From assembly GCA_018434945.1 (NCBI GenBank), contig JAHDOI010000006.1, positions 1 to 64,000 on the forward strand: a DNA stretch of 64,000 nucleotides, in the 5' to 3' direction. The translations under genes and the position numbers were made by a program. The notes beneath the pieces were generated by a model that saw nothing but the letters and a program-made list of their open reading frames with translations, made no database searches and was not told the DNA's origin. Positions 7,274-15,501 of the stretch are shown here, piece after piece. Within the stretch, counting starts at the first letter, position 1. Every line of letters begins with the position of its first letter. This DNA is from Selenomonadales bacterium (GTDB taxonomy: Bacteria; Bacillota; Negativicutes; Sporomusales; UBA7701).

Positions 7274-8664
7274 CGTGCGTGGCCCTCCCTTGCTTGGGCG
7301 AAGGCGCGGACGGAGCGGTCGATGTCTTCGTCGGTGGTGCGGTAGGAGCAGACGCTGATGCGGATGACGGTCTCGCCCTGCCACTGGGCGGGGCCGCACC
7401 AGCATTCGCCGGAGCGCTGGATGTTTTCGAGGGTCTTTTTGGTCGCGGCTTCGTCGCGGCAGGCGACGAGGACCTGGTTGAAGCAGACGTCGTTGAGGAT
7501 GCGGAAGCCGTCTTTCTCAAGAGCGGCGGCGAAGCGCCGGGCTTTGCGGCAGAGGTCGTCGACGAGCTGGCCGGCGCCGGTGCGGCCGAGGGCCTTGAGG
7601 GAGGCCCACAGTTCGACGGCCCGCGCCCGCCGCGACATGTCGGCGGTGTAGATCATGCCGTCGCGCTGCTCGCTGTATACTATGTAGGACCCGGTCATGT
7701 TCATCGCCTGGGCGAGGGCGTCGCGGTGGCGGCAGAGGACGACGCCGCTGTCGTAGGGGGCGTTGAGGGTTTTATGGGCGTCGGCCGACCAGGAGTCGGC
7801 GAGGTCGACGCCGGCGGTGAGGGAACGGAGCGCCGGAGAGGCGGCCGCCCACAGGCCGAAGGCGCCGTCGACGTGGACCCAGGCGCCGGCTTCGCGGGCG
7901 CGGGGGCAGATGGCGGCGAAGGGGTCGAAGGCACCGGTGGCGACGTTGCCGGCCTGGAGGATGAGGAGGGTGTTGTCGTCGAGGGGCGGGAGGCTGTCGG
8001 TAAGCATCCGGCCCTGGTCGTCGGTCGGCACTTTTATGAGGCGGTCTTTGCCGAGGCCGAGGATGGAGAGGGCCTTGTAGACGGTGGAATGGGCGCCGGC
8101 GCCGAGGACGACGCGGATTTCGGGAGCGCCGAACAGGCCGTCGGCGCCCGCGTCCCAGCCTTTGCGGCGGAGGAGGAAGTCGCGTCCGGCGGCGAGGCCG
8201 CACAGGCTGGCGGTGGAGGTGCCGCTGACGAAGCCGGCGGCGGTGCCGGCGGGCAGGCCGAGCAGGTCGACGAGCCAGCTTTCGCATACTTCTTCGAGGA
8301 CGGCGGTGACGGGGGATATTACGTAGAGGGCGGCGTTCTGGTCCCAGGTGTCGCCCAGCCATCTGGCGGCGAGGGCGGCGGGGATGATGCCGCCGTTGAC
8401 GAAGCCGAAGTAGCGGCCGCCGGTCTGGGCGACGGTGGCCGGGGAGCCGCAGCGGTGGAGCCGGGCGAGGATGTCGCGCGGGTCGGCCGGGGCGTCGGGC
8501 AGCGGCTCGCGGAAGGCGTCGAGGCCGGCGATGGCCTCCGGGCCGGGGAAGACGGGGCGGTCGTCGACGGTGCGCATGTAGTCGAGGGCGTATTCCTTGG
8601 CCTGTTCGTACAGGGCCCAGTCTTCGGCGTGCCGCCGGAAGCGGCCGGAGATGTTGTCTGCCAT
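7267..8664 (-). CDS. PLP-dependent group II amino acid decarboxylase family protein
   Basis: Fold-type I PLP enzyme of the glutamate/aromatic-amino-acid decarboxylase family, 465 aa. Seen: GFVNGG N-terminal substrate loop, SGTSTASLCGLAAGRD (PLP phosphate binding), HVDGAFGLWAA (Asp to the pyridine N) and DAHKTLNAPYDSG with the Schiff-base lysine. The family removes the carboxyl group of L-amino acids to give amines; which amino acid cannot be read from the sequence. ATG 8664 has AAAGGGGG upstream and a consensus promoter. It overlaps the downstream small membrane protein by seven bases. No antiporter of the acid-resistance type is nearby. Confidence 0.82.
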   Translation of the reverse strand: MADNISGRFRRHAEDWALYEQAKEYALDYMRTVDDRPVFPGPEAIAGLDAFREPLPDAPADPRDILARLHRCGSPATVAQTGGRYFGFVNGGIIPAALAARWLGDTWDQNAALYVISPVTAVLEEVCESWLVDLLGLPAGTAAGFVSGTSTASLCGLAAGRDFLLRRKGWDAGADGLFGAPEIRVVLGAGAHSTVYKALSILGLGKDRLIKVPTDDQGRMLTDSLPPLDDNTLLILQAGNVATGAFDPFAAICPRAREAGAWVHVDGAFGLWAAASPALRSLTAGVDLADSWSADAHKTLNAPYDSGVVLCRHRDALAQAMNMTGSYIVYSEQRDGMIYTADMSRRARAVELWASLKALGRTGAGQLVDDLCRKARRFAAALEKDGFRILNDVCFNQVLVACRDEAATKKTLENIQRSGECWCGPAQWQGETVIRISVCSYRTTDEDIDRSVRAFAQAREGHARC

Positions 8665-8708
8665 TTTATTATCCCCCTTTTAGGCTGCGGGATTAGTGCG
8701 CTATAAAT

Positions 8709-8737
8709 AGTATAATTCGGCTGCGGCCGGTGGTCAA
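8709..8737 (-). promoter_or_regulatory. promoter of the decarboxylase operon
   Basis: Minus strand: TTGACC (8737-8732), 17-bp spacer, TATACT (8714-8709). A TATAAT on the plus strand (8711-8716) overlaps it and could serve the divergent AlkD-like gene, though its -35 is poor. Confidence 0.7.
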
Positions 8738-8804
8738 ACGGAGAGAGGATTTGGCGGGCGGCCGGCGAAGGCTGGATATGACAGCGGTATTGGAGGTGTG
8801 TTTT

Positions 8805-9461
8805 TTGCCTGAGGAAGTGATCGCGGCGTTATATGCGGGCCGGAACGAGGAAAAGGCCGGATTTATGGCGGCGTATATGAAGGACAGGTTCCCGTTCCTG
8901 GGGATTGCGAGGCCGGAGCGGGCGGCGCTGGCGCGCAATTTTTTGCGCGGGGCGAGGAAGGCGGCGGCGGTGGACTGGGCGCTGGTCGATCGGCTGTGGG
9001 GATTGCCGGAGCGGGAGTTCCAGTACCTGGCGGTCGATTATCTGGCGGCGGCGAAGGGCCGGGTGGCGGCGGACGATATCGGCCGCCTGGCGGGACTGGT
9101 GACGGCGAAATCGTGGTGGGATACGGTCGACGCTCTGGCGACGGTTGTTGTGGGCGATTTATGCGCGCGTTGCCCGGGTCTGGTCGGCGGCCATATGGTG
9201 GGCTGGTCGACGGGGGCGAATATCTGGCTGGCGCGGACGGCAATCCTGTTTCAGCTCAAATATAAGGAAAAGACCGACACGGAGGTGCTCGGTCTTATAA
9301 TCCGCAATACGTGCGGGACGAAGGAGTTTTTCCTCAATAAGGCGATCGGCTGGGCGCTGCGCGAGTACTCGAAGACGGACCGGGAGTGGGTGGCGGCGTT
9401 TATCGCCGGCCACAGGCTGCATTCGCTGAGTGTGCGCGAGGGGAGCAAGTATCTGGGGTGA
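8805..9461 (+). CDS. DNA alkylation repair protein (AlkD-like HEAT-repeat glycosylase family)
   Basis: Helical-repeat protein related to AlkD, which excises bulky or cationic alkylated bases. About 218 aa from TTG 8805, chosen because GGAGGTG lies six to seven bases before it; ATG 8778 in the same frame is the alternative (227 aa). Recognisable segments are the FLGI-RPERAALARNF N-terminal part, the SWWDTVDALA motif and IWLARTAILFQLKYKEKTD, which are typical of the family. It stands alone between a divergent operon and a convergent MBL gene. Activity is inferred from family membership only. Confidence 0.82.
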   Translation: MPEEVIAALYAGRNEEKAGFMAAYMKDRFPFLGIARPERAALARNFLRGARKAAAVDWALVDRLWGLPEREFQYLAVDYLAAAKGRVAADDIGRLAGLVTAKSWWDTVDALATVVVGDLCARCPGLVGGHMVGWSTGANIWLARTAILFQLKYKEKTDTEVLGLIIRNTCGTKEFFLNKAIGWALREYSKTDREWVAAFIAGHRLHSLSVREGSKYLG

Positions 9462-9467
9462 GGGGGT

Positions 9468-9490
9468 AAACCGCCGGTTGACGGCGGTTT
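9468..9490. terminator. bidirectional terminator between alkD-like and MBL genes
   Basis: 9-bp stem (9468-9476 / 9482-9490) with GTTGA loop and T-rich flank (TTGTCTTTT), between convergent stops. Confidence 0.75.
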
Positions 9491-9496
9491 TGTCTT

Positions 9497-10381
9497 TTAG
9501 GCAAGGGGGCGGCACAGGCCGTTTTCCCGCAGGACGGTTTTGATCATGGCTTCGGTGTTGAGGCGGAAGGCGGCGAGGGGTTGTTCGCGACGGCTGCCTT
9601 CGTCCCGCATGTCTCGTTCGTAGGCGATGAGGATTTCTTCTTCGCTGCGCCCCTGGCGCGCGTGGGCGAGGATGAAAGCGACGGCGGCGCGGATGGCGGC
9701 TTCGCAGTCGTCCCAGAAGGCGACGCGGGCCCGGCCGCCGAGGGGGCCGTGATGGGGCGGGACGATGACGGCGGGCTCGAGTTTGCGGCACTTTTCGACA
9801 GAGGCGAGGGCGGCGGCGCTGCTGGTGATGAAGGAGGGGTAGACCGTGCCGCCGCTAATGTAGCCGGTGGATTCGCTGGCGAAGAGGGTGTCGCCGCCCG
9901 CGAGGAAGGAGAGCGAGCAGCGGGTGTGGCCGGGGGTGGCGTGGACCGTTACGCCTAGGCCGCCGAGGTCCAGTTTGTCGCCTTCGCCGACGACGGCGTC
10001 GATTTTGAGCAGGGCGTCGTCATAGGGGGGAAGCTCGCCGGCGCGGAAGATGGCCGCGGCCTGGGCGCCGAGGGTGCGGATTGTGTAGAGGGCGTTGGGG
10101 CGGGAGAAGACATAGGCGGCGTGTGCGGCGCCGAGCACTTTGACGGCGGGCCATGCGCCGCGGAGGTGGGGGATGGCGCCAATGTGGTCGTAGTGGGAGT
10201 GGCCGACGAGGATGTAGTCGAGCGGCCGGTCCGTCAACTGCTGTCTGATGTTGGCGATGAGGCCGGCGGCGCAGTAGGCCATGCCGGTATCGATGAGGGC
10301 GGTCTTGTCGCGGCCGGTGAGCAGGAAGGCTTTGCCGCCCCGGCCGGCGGTGACGTCGTGGATGTTGTGAGCTGTTTTCAT
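9497..10381 (-). CDS. MBL-fold metallo-hydrolase
   Basis: Metallo-beta-lactamase-fold protein, 294 aa from ATG 10381. Metal-binding HSHYDH is at 61-66, with further ligands in ATPGHTRCS and the late PPHHGP motif, and DTG at 31-33. The fold suits a zinc or iron hydrolase such as a glyoxalase II-like or quinolinase-like enzyme; there is no rubredoxin/flavodoxin part, so it is not a flavodiiron protein. The start is where homology begins (MKTAHNIHDV), 18 codons inside the longest frame. No obvious Shine-Dalgarno precedes it. Its substrate is unknown. Confidence 0.8.
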   Translation of the reverse strand: MKTAHNIHDVTAGRGGKAFLLTGRDKTALIDTGMAYCAAGLIANIRQQLTDRPLDYILVGHSHYDHIGAIPHLRGAWPAVKVLGAAHAAYVFSRPNALYTIRTLGAQAAAIFRAGELPPYDDALLKIDAVVGEGDKLDLGGLGVTVHATPGHTRCSLSFLAGGDTLFASESTGYISGGTVYPSFITSSAAALASVEKCRKLEPAVIVPPHHGPLGGRARVAFWDDCEAAIRAAVAFILAHARQGRSEEEILIAYERDMRDEGSRREQPLAAFRLNTEAMIKTVLRENGLCRPLA

Positions 10382-10430
10382 GGTTATAAGTATACACGTT
10401 GGCGCCCGGCTGAGGCAAGGGAGGCGAACA

Positions 10431-10465
10431 GGCAAAGACCGCCGTCGGTGACGGCGGTCTTTGCC
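10431..10465. terminator. perfect 16-bp hairpin after the methyltransferase-like gene
   Basis: Arms 10431-10446 and 10450-10465 are exact complements around a GGT loop, starting one base past the minus-strand stop at 10466. There is no T-run, so it may act as an mRNA 3' stabiliser as much as a terminator. Confidence 0.6.
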
Positions 10466-10930
10466 TCAGCGGAGCCTGGGGAAGAGGGCGTTGACTTCGC
10501 GGCGGTATTGCTCGTATTCTTCGCCGAAGGAGGCGACGAGGCCGTCTTCTTCCTCGCGGATGAGGCGCCGGAAAATGATGACGGCTACGGGGACGGTTGT
10601 GAGGGCGGCCCAGGAGTTGAAGAGGAGGCTCAAGCCGGGGAGGGCGAGGAGGATGTAGTCGGCGTAGAGGGGATGGCGGCAGCGGGCGTAGAAGCCGCCG
10701 CGGTATAGGCGGCCGAGGTTGTACATCCAGAGGATGGTGCGGACGATAAGGACCCAGAGGACGGCGGCGACGGCGAGGAGGAGGATGCCGGCCAGGCGCG
10801 GCCAGAATGGGTCGGCGGCGATGGGCGGCAGGCCGGCCAGGCGGCCGAGCCAGAGGGCGAGAAGGAAGTAGGCGGCGGTGACGGCGACGAGCTGGGGGCC
10901 TACGCCGAAGATGGTGTTTTTTTGTGTCAT
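10466..10930 (-). CDS. isoprenylcysteine carboxyl methyltransferase (ICMT/PEMT)-family membrane protein
   Basis: Small integral membrane methyltransferase-like protein, 154 aa. Three or four hydrophobic helices precede the family signature RHPLYADYILL and the late RLIREEEDGLVASFGEEYEQYRREV segment, which form the SAM-binding part in this group. Bacterial members methylate lipids, thiols or small molecules; the substrate here is unknown. ATG 10930 overlaps the end of the TetR gene by four bases and has GGAAGGATG upstream, so it is the third gene of the TetR-controlled operon. Confidence 0.75.
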   Translation of the reverse strand: MTQKNTIFGVGPQLVAVTAAYFLLALWLGRLAGLPPIAADPFWPRLAGILLLAVAAVLWVLIVRTILWMYNLGRLYRGGFYARCRHPLYADYILLALPGLSLLFNSWAALTTVPVAVIIFRRLIREEEDGLVASFGEEYEQYRREVNALFPRLR

Positions 10931-11580
10931 GGGCTGCATCCTTCCCGGCACGGTTGTTGCGGCGCGGCGGGGATGAGGACCATGCCGTGGCCGATGACGC
11001 CGACGGCGGTGGCGATCATCGTTTCGAGCTCTGTGCCGGCGTCTTTGAGGGCGCCGCTCTTGTGGGCCCGGAAGACGCCTTCGGCGACCGAGTGGAGGAA
11101 GAGGGCTAGGGAGGGGGGATCGAAGTCTCTGAGTTCGCCGGCGGCGATGCCTTGGCGGATGACTGTTTCCATGCCGGCGATGACCTGGCGGTGGAGGCTG
11201 TCGAGTTTTTCCCGCAGGTCGGGCGGGAGGTCGATACCGGCCATGGGGTTTTCGGCGAGATGGAGGATGGCGAACAGCTCGGGCTCGCGGTGGAAGAAGT
11301 CCCAGTAGGCGAGGAACATGGCCCGCAGTTTGAGACCGGCCGCGTCGCCGCCGGACGCGGCGGCGGCGAAAGCGGCGATGAGGCGGCCGTAGCCCTGGCG
11401 GCAGATGTGATAGAAGATTTCGGCCTTGCTGGCGAAGTGGAAGTAGAGTGGGCCGGTGGAGATGCCGGCGGCCTCGGCGATGGTGCGCATGGCGGTTTTA
11501 TGGTAGCCGCCGGCGAGGAAGAGGGCGCGCGCCGCGGTGAGGATGGCGTCGCGGGTGGTGTCCTGCCCGGAGGGGATCAT
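10927..11580 (-). CDS. TetR/AcrR family transcriptional regulator
   Basis: 217-aa TetR-type repressor. N-terminal DNA-binding domain: TRDAILTAARALFLAGGYHKTAMRT followed by the recognition segment (IAEAAGISTGPLYFHFASK), then a helical ligand domain. Start ATG 11580 is fixed by a four-base ATGA overlap with the flavoprotein gene before it; the open frame that runs on to 12756 is an out-of-frame shadow. Two palindromic sites in the operon promoter fit autoregulation. The inducing ligand is unknown, but linked flavin reductase and methyltransferase genes suggest a quinone, electrophile or other xenobiotic. Confidence 0.88.
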   Translation of the reverse strand: MIPSGQDTTRDAILTAARALFLAGGYHKTAMRTIAEAAGISTGPLYFHFASKAEIFYHICRQGYGRLIAAFAAAASGGDAAGLKLRAMFLAYWDFFHREPELFAILHLAENPMAGIDLPPDLREKLDSLHRQVIAGMETVIRQGIAAGELRDFDPPSLALFLHSVAEGVFRAHKSGALKDAGTELETMIATAVGVIGHGMVLIPAAPQQPCREGCSP

Positions 11581-12953
11581 AGGCTGTCGACCAGCTTTCT
11601 GAGCGGGGCTATCATGTGTTCGGGGAGCTTGGGGCCGTAGACTTCTTTGCGGACGGCGGGGATGTGGACGAGCCAGTACATGAAGACGCTTCTGAGGCGG
11701 GCGGCCCAGTCGCGCTGGGGGAAGTCGTAGAGGCCGTGAGCCTGGTAGTAGCGGTGGTCGGCGATGAAGGGGAAGCGCAGGCGGGACCAGATTTCGTCGC
11801 GGAAGAGCTTGGCGCCGGCGACGCTCAGGAAGGAGGGGGGCGGGAAATAGGGCCGCGCGGCCTGCACGGCGGCGGTGGCTGCGAGGCTGTCTAGGAGTGC
11901 GTCGGTTTCGGCGCTCTCGCCTTCGTCGGTGACGATCCCGAGGAAGGCTGCGTGCTGTAATTCGGCGTAGCTCTCGAGTATCTGGCGGAGGTTGGCGAGC
12001 TGGGCGAGGGGGCCGCTGACGAGGAAGGAGAGCTGCTTGCCTTCGAGGGTGGGGACATGGTTTAAGAAGAAGGTGCGGTCGAAGTAGGTCTTCCAGCGGG
12101 CCGAGAGGTAGCGGTCGCGGATCGCGCCGGCGTAGACGACGATGTCGGCGGTTTTGACTTTTTCCCGGTAGAAGGCGGTGAAGCCGTCTTTGTCTTCGTA
12201 GACGCAGGTGTTGTCGTAGGCGCAGCGGCAGCAGCCGAGGCAGCCGCCTTTGATGTCGAGGTCCGCGAGGTTGACGGTTTCGACCGGGCCGGTGAAGGCG
12301 GCGGCGAGTCTGGCGACCATGGCGGCGAGGTTGTCGTCGCCGGCGTCGTCGCTGACGATGAGGACTTTTCGGCCGCCGGTTTCGGCGGGCGGGGATGCCG
12401 GACCGGGGGTGTAGCGGCGGCCGACGGGAACGAGCGGGCGGTGGGCGCGGGCGGTGGGCCTGCCTGCGGCGACGGCGGCAATGAAGTTCTCGGTGAAGGC
12501 GAGGAGGCGGTCCTGCTCGGCGGGGATGAAGAGGTCGTTCATTTTGGCGGAGTAGCGGCCGAAGTAGCGCATGGCGAGGTCGTCGGCGACGGCGTTGATG
12601 TAGTTGTGGGCGGTGTGGTCGAAGAAACGGATGGAGGTGGAGAGGGAGGCGGCGTATTTGCCGCGGAAGGCATCCTGTGCGCCGCGCTCGCCGATGAGTT
12701 CGATGAAACGCTTGTAGTGGCCGTGGACGAGGTAGTAGTAGAGGGGGAAGGCCCACAGGACGGCGTCGGCGCTCCGGACACGGTCGACAACAGCCGCGAA
12801 GGCGGCAGGGTCGTTTTCGAGCTGGCGGGCTTGCTGGGCGATGTTGACGATCGGGAAGGTGTGGGCGGGGAATTTTTTGGCGAGGAAGGCGACGTACTGC
12901 ATGGTTACGCTGAGGTTGCCTTTGGGGCTGCCGTTGAGGACGAGGATTTCCAT
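11577..12953 (-). CDS. tandem flavodoxin-fold NAD(P)H/FMN oxidoreductase with Fe-S-type cysteine motif
   Basis: 458-aa protein built from two flavodoxin-like (FMN_red) halves. The first has ILVLNGSPKGNLS (FMN phosphate loop, 3-15) and AVLWAFPLYYY. The second begins near residue 196 (KVLIVSDDAGDDN) and carries C238-x2-C241-x2-C244-x5-C250, the compact cysteine spacing of Isf-type iron-sulfur flavoproteins, then DIVVYAGAIRDRYLSARWKTYFDR. Such proteins pass electrons from NAD(P)H or ferredoxin to quinones or other acceptors. The fusion of two halves with a cluster motif in only the second is unusual. First gene of the TetR operon; start ATG 12953 follows AGGAGGC. Confidence 0.78.
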   Translation of the reverse strand: MEILVLNGSPKGNLSVTMQYVAFLAKKFPAHTFPIVNIAQQARQLENDPAAFAAVVDRVRSADAVLWAFPLYYYLVHGHYKRFIELIGERGAQDAFRGKYAASLSTSIRFFDHTAHNYINAVADDLAMRYFGRYSAKMNDLFIPAEQDRLLAFTENFIAAVAAGRPTARAHRPLVPVGRRYTPGPASPPAETGGRKVLIVSDDAGDDNLAAMVARLAAAFTGPVETVNLADLDIKGGCLGCCRCAYDNTCVYEDKDGFTAFYREKVKTADIVVYAGAIRDRYLSARWKTYFDRTFFLNHVPTLEGKQLSFLVSGPLAQLANLRQILESYAELQHAAFLGIVTDEGESAETDALLDSLAATAAVQAARPYFPPPSFLSVAGAKLFRDEIWSRLRFPFIADHRYYQAHGLYDFPQRDWAARLRSVFMYWLVHIPAVRKEVYGPKLPEHMIAPLRKLVDSL

Positions 12954-12988
12954 TTCGCTTGCCTCCTATGGGCCGCAGGCGGCGGCCC

Positions 12989-13041
12989 TATAACGTTGTT
13001 ACAGTGGTATTATTATAACGCTGTTATAGGGCGATTGTCAA
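12989..13041 (-). promoter_or_regulatory. promoter with two TetR-type operators
   Basis: Minus-strand promoter TTGACA (13041-13036), 18-bp spacer, TATAAT (13017-13012). A 15-bp inverted repeat TATAACGCTGTTATA (13014-13028) lies between -35 and -10, overlapping the latter. A second copy with one change, TATAACGTTGTTACA (12989-13003), lies near the RNA start. Centres are 25 bp apart. This is the expected layout for repression by the operon's own TetR protein. Confidence 0.8.
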
Positions 13042-13140
13042 TAGCTGCCAGGGGATATGGGAAAGTAGCCCTAGGCAGGAAATGCGGGGCTTTGTATGGA
13101 ATAATCTAGGCTAGCTTGAGATTGCGCGGGGAGGGTGACT

Positions 13141-14421
13141 ATGTTTCCGAGGCGAACGGCGACACTTTTCCTTGCGGTGCTTTTTCCGGCGATGGCTTTG
13201 CTGGGGGGCTGCGGCGGAACGCCGCCTAAAATGGCGCGGGAGGTCAGGATCGGTGTCATTTACCCGCTGAGCGGGACGATGGCCGCTATCGGCGCGGACC
13301 AGAAGAAGGGCATGGAGCTGGCCGCCGAGATCGTGAACGGCAAGTACGACCTGGAGCTGCCTCTCGGCAAGGACGAGGGACTGCCGAACCTGGGCGGGGC
13401 GAAGATCAGGCTGATTTTCGCCGATTCGCAGGGTTTGCCCGAGGTTGCCATCCGTGAGGCCGAACGGCTGATCAGCCAGGAGAAGGTGTCTGTGTTGATG
13501 GGGGCCTATTCCAGCTCGACGACGGCGCCGGCCAGCGAGGTGGCGGAGCGGAACGGCATACCGTTCGTCAATGCGGAGTCGACGCGGCCGGAGTTGACGG
13601 AGCGTGGCTTCAAGCGGTTCTTCCGCCTCATCCCTGACGATCGCGGCTTCGCTGAGAAGCTGTTCGCATTTTTGGGCGATGTTGAGAGGAGGAAGGGCAT
13701 CCGGGCCGGAAATATCGGCCTGGTGTACGAGAATTCGCTGTTCGGTCAGGGTGCGGCCGGCGCGAAGAGGAAGTTCGCCGCTGCCGCAGGCCGCCAGGTT
13801 GTGGCCGATATCCCCTACCCGAAGGAGACGGTCGACGCGACGAGCGAGGTGCTGATGCTAAGGGCGGCTGGCGTCGATACGGTGATGATGACTTCTTACA
13901 GCAAGGACGCCATCCTCTTTCAGAGGGCGTTTAAGGAGCTGCGGTTCAGTCCGGTGGCGGTCATCGGGATGGAGGCAGGCCATGTGGCGCCCGATTTCGT
14001 CGGCAGCCTCGGCCCGGACGCCGAGTATGTGATGACGAGCGCGACGTGGAGCGCCGACCTGATCGATACGAAGCCGATTGCCGGGAAGGTCGACGCGCTT
14101 TTCAGGCAGAAGCACGGGACCGGGCTGAGCGGCTATGTGCCCCATTCCTTCACGGCGGTGATGGTGGTGGCCGATGCGGTCAACCGCGCCGGGTCGACCG
14201 AGCCGGAGAAGATCCGCGCCGCCCTGAAGGCTACCGATTATCCGGGAAGCGCGCTGGTGATGCCGTGGGAGGGCGTGAGGTTCGACGACAGGAACCAGAA
14301 CGTTTACGGCACGAATGTGGTGTTGCAGATCCAGGGCGGCAAATATTGGACGGTGTGGCCGTTCGAGGTGGCTTCGAAGGATGTCGTGTGGCCGATGCCG
14401 GCCTGGGACGCCAGGAAATAG
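13141..14421 (+). CDS. LivK-type ABC transporter substrate-binding lipoprotein (orphan)
   Basis: Periplasmic/extracellular binding protein of the branched-chain amino acid/amide family, 426 aa from ATG 13141 (AGGAGG-like GGGGAGGG upstream; GTG 13135 is a weaker choice). Signal peptide with lipobox LGGC at 21-24, so it is lipid-anchored. The mature part shows EVRIGVIYPLSGTMAAIG, LMGAYSSSTTAPASEVAE and the type I periplasmic-binding fold. No permease or ATPase gene is next to it, so it must work with a distant transporter or as a receptor. Ligand unknown. It is transcribed away from the TetR operon. Confidence 0.85.
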   Translation: MFPRRTATLFLAVLFPAMALLGGCGGTPPKMAREVRIGVIYPLSGTMAAIGADQKKGMELAAEIVNGKYDLELPLGKDEGLPNLGGAKIRLIFADSQGLPEVAIREAERLISQEKVSVLMGAYSSSTTAPASEVAERNGIPFVNAESTRPELTERGFKRFFRLIPDDRGFAEKLFAFLGDVERRKGIRAGNIGLVYENSLFGQGAAGAKRKFAAAAGRQVVADIPYPKETVDATSEVLMLRAAGVDTVMMTSYSKDAILFQRAFKELRFSPVAVIGMEAGHVAPDFVGSLGPDAEYVMTSATWSADLIDTKPIAGKVDALFRQKHGTGLSGYVPHSFTAVMVVADAVNRAGSTEPEKIRAALKATDYPGSALVMPWEGVRFDDRNQNVYGTNVVLQIQGGKYWTVWPFEVASKDVVWPMPAWDARK

Positions 14422-14441
14422 AGGACATGGCCTGGGAAGGA

Positions 14442-14472
14442 AAGAACCCTGCGCGTATGGCGCAGGGTTCTT
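14442..14472. terminator. bidirectional terminator
   Basis: Perfect 13-bp stem (14442-14454 / 14460-14472), 5-nt loop, between the convergent lipoprotein and MORN-protein genes. Confidence 0.75.
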
Positions 14473-14477
14473 GTGCG

Positions 14478-15329
14478 TTATTTCGTTTTATCGCCGAGAT
14501 ATCTGCCGTTGGCCCACTGGCCTTTCTGGACGGCGCCGTTGGGGTGGTGGAGGGTGCCGTAACCGTGCATGGCGCCGTTGGCCCAGTCGCCCTCGTAGCG
14601 CTCGCCGGTGGGCCATTTGAGGGTCCCTTTGCCGTGGCGCTTGTCGTTGGCGAAGCCGCCCTCGTAGCGGGCGCCGTTGGCCCAGGCGTAGATACCGTTG
14701 CCGCTTAGTTCGTTGTTTTTGAATTCGCCTTCGTAGCGGTCGCCGTTGGCCCAGATGTAGATCCCTCTGCCGGTGCGGACGCCGCCGACGAGGTCGCCTT
14801 CGTAGCGGTCGCCGCTGGCCCAGGTGAAAACGCCTTTGCCGGAGCGTTCGCCTTTGACCCAGTCGCCTTCGTAGCGGTCGCCGCCCGCCCAGGTTATCGT
14901 TCCTTTGCCGTGCTGGAATCCGTCCGCCCAGTTGCCGTCGTAGCGGTCGCCGGTCTCGGTTATCCAGACGCCGTGGCCGTTCATCCTGTCGTTGCGCCAG
15001 AGGCCGGAGAAGCTGGCGCCGTTGGTTTCGTAGGTCATGGTGCCGGCGCCGTCGCGCTTGCCTTTGCGCATTTCGCCTTCATATCTGTAGAGGGGGTTTT
15101 TGCCGAGGGTGTACCATTGGAGAACGCCTTTCCCGGTGGCGTAGCCTTCGGGGTCCGCTTCGCCGGACCAGGTGACGATGTGGTCTGAAAACGCCAGCTC
15201 GTCCCAAACTTTGTAGCCTTTTTCGGTCGTGACCCATGTGCCTTCGGCGGAGGCCGCGGCGGGCGGGAGGAGTATCAGGGATACCGCCAGGAGCAGACAG
15301 AATAGGCTTTTTTGTATTGACCGCGGCAT
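14478..15329 (-). CDS. secreted MORN-repeat protein
   Basis: 283-aa exported protein. An N-terminal signal peptide (basic start, hydrophobic core, cleavage near ASA-EG about residue 29) is followed by roughly nine MORN repeats (pattern YEGxWxxGxxxGxGxxxWxxGDR, about 23 residues each) from about residue 75 to the end. ATG 15329 has GGAGAG seven bases upstream; the longer frame upstream has no coding character. MORN repeats form beta-hairpin rods used in protein or lipid contact; here they would lie outside the cytoplasmic membrane. No enzymatic part is visible and no partner is obvious. Confidence 0.82.
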   Translation of the reverse strand: MPRSIQKSLFCLLLAVSLILLPPAAASAEGTWVTTEKGYKVWDELAFSDHIVTWSGEADPEGYATGKGVLQWYTLGKNPLYRYEGEMRKGKRDGAGTMTYETNGASFSGLWRNDRMNGHGVWITETGDRYDGNWADGFQHGKGTITWAGGDRYEGDWVKGERSGKGVFTWASGDRYEGDLVGGVRTGRGIYIWANGDRYEGEFKNNELSGNGIYAWANGARYEGGFANDKRHGKGTLKWPTGERYEGDWANGAMHGYGTLHHPNGAVQKGQWANGRYLGDKTK

Positions 15330-15417
15330 GTTGTCACTCTCCTCGCGTACACGGTGGGCTCCAGGGCGTCCGGCAGAGTACGGATAAAAAGACAGAATTG
15401 TGTGATAAAAAATATTC

Positions 15418-15457
15418 CCCGTCCGGCGGGAAAATCCTGCTGGTCCGCCGGGACGGG
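15418..15457 (-). terminator. terminator of the CBO0543-family gene
   Basis: GC-rich stem of about 12 bp with one bulge (15418-15429 / 15445-15457), followed on the minus strand by GAATATTTTTT. Confidence 0.6.
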
Positions 15458-15501
15458 AAAATGCGGCGCTGGTCAGAGGAGGGTTAGCGCGGACGGAGGG
15501 G

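Noticed and set aside
7126-8706. 526-codon open frame antisense to the PLP decarboxylase gene
   Set aside because: Gly/Ala/Glu-rich shadow of the GC-rich gene on the other strand; no ribosome site and no recognisable domain, while the minus frame has full PLP-enzyme motifs.
11581-12756. N-terminal extension of the TetR reading frame
   Set aside because: It is an out-of-frame, Arg/Pro-rich reading of the flavoprotein gene; the ATGA overlap at 11577-11580 and the TetR helix-turn-helix position fix the true start.
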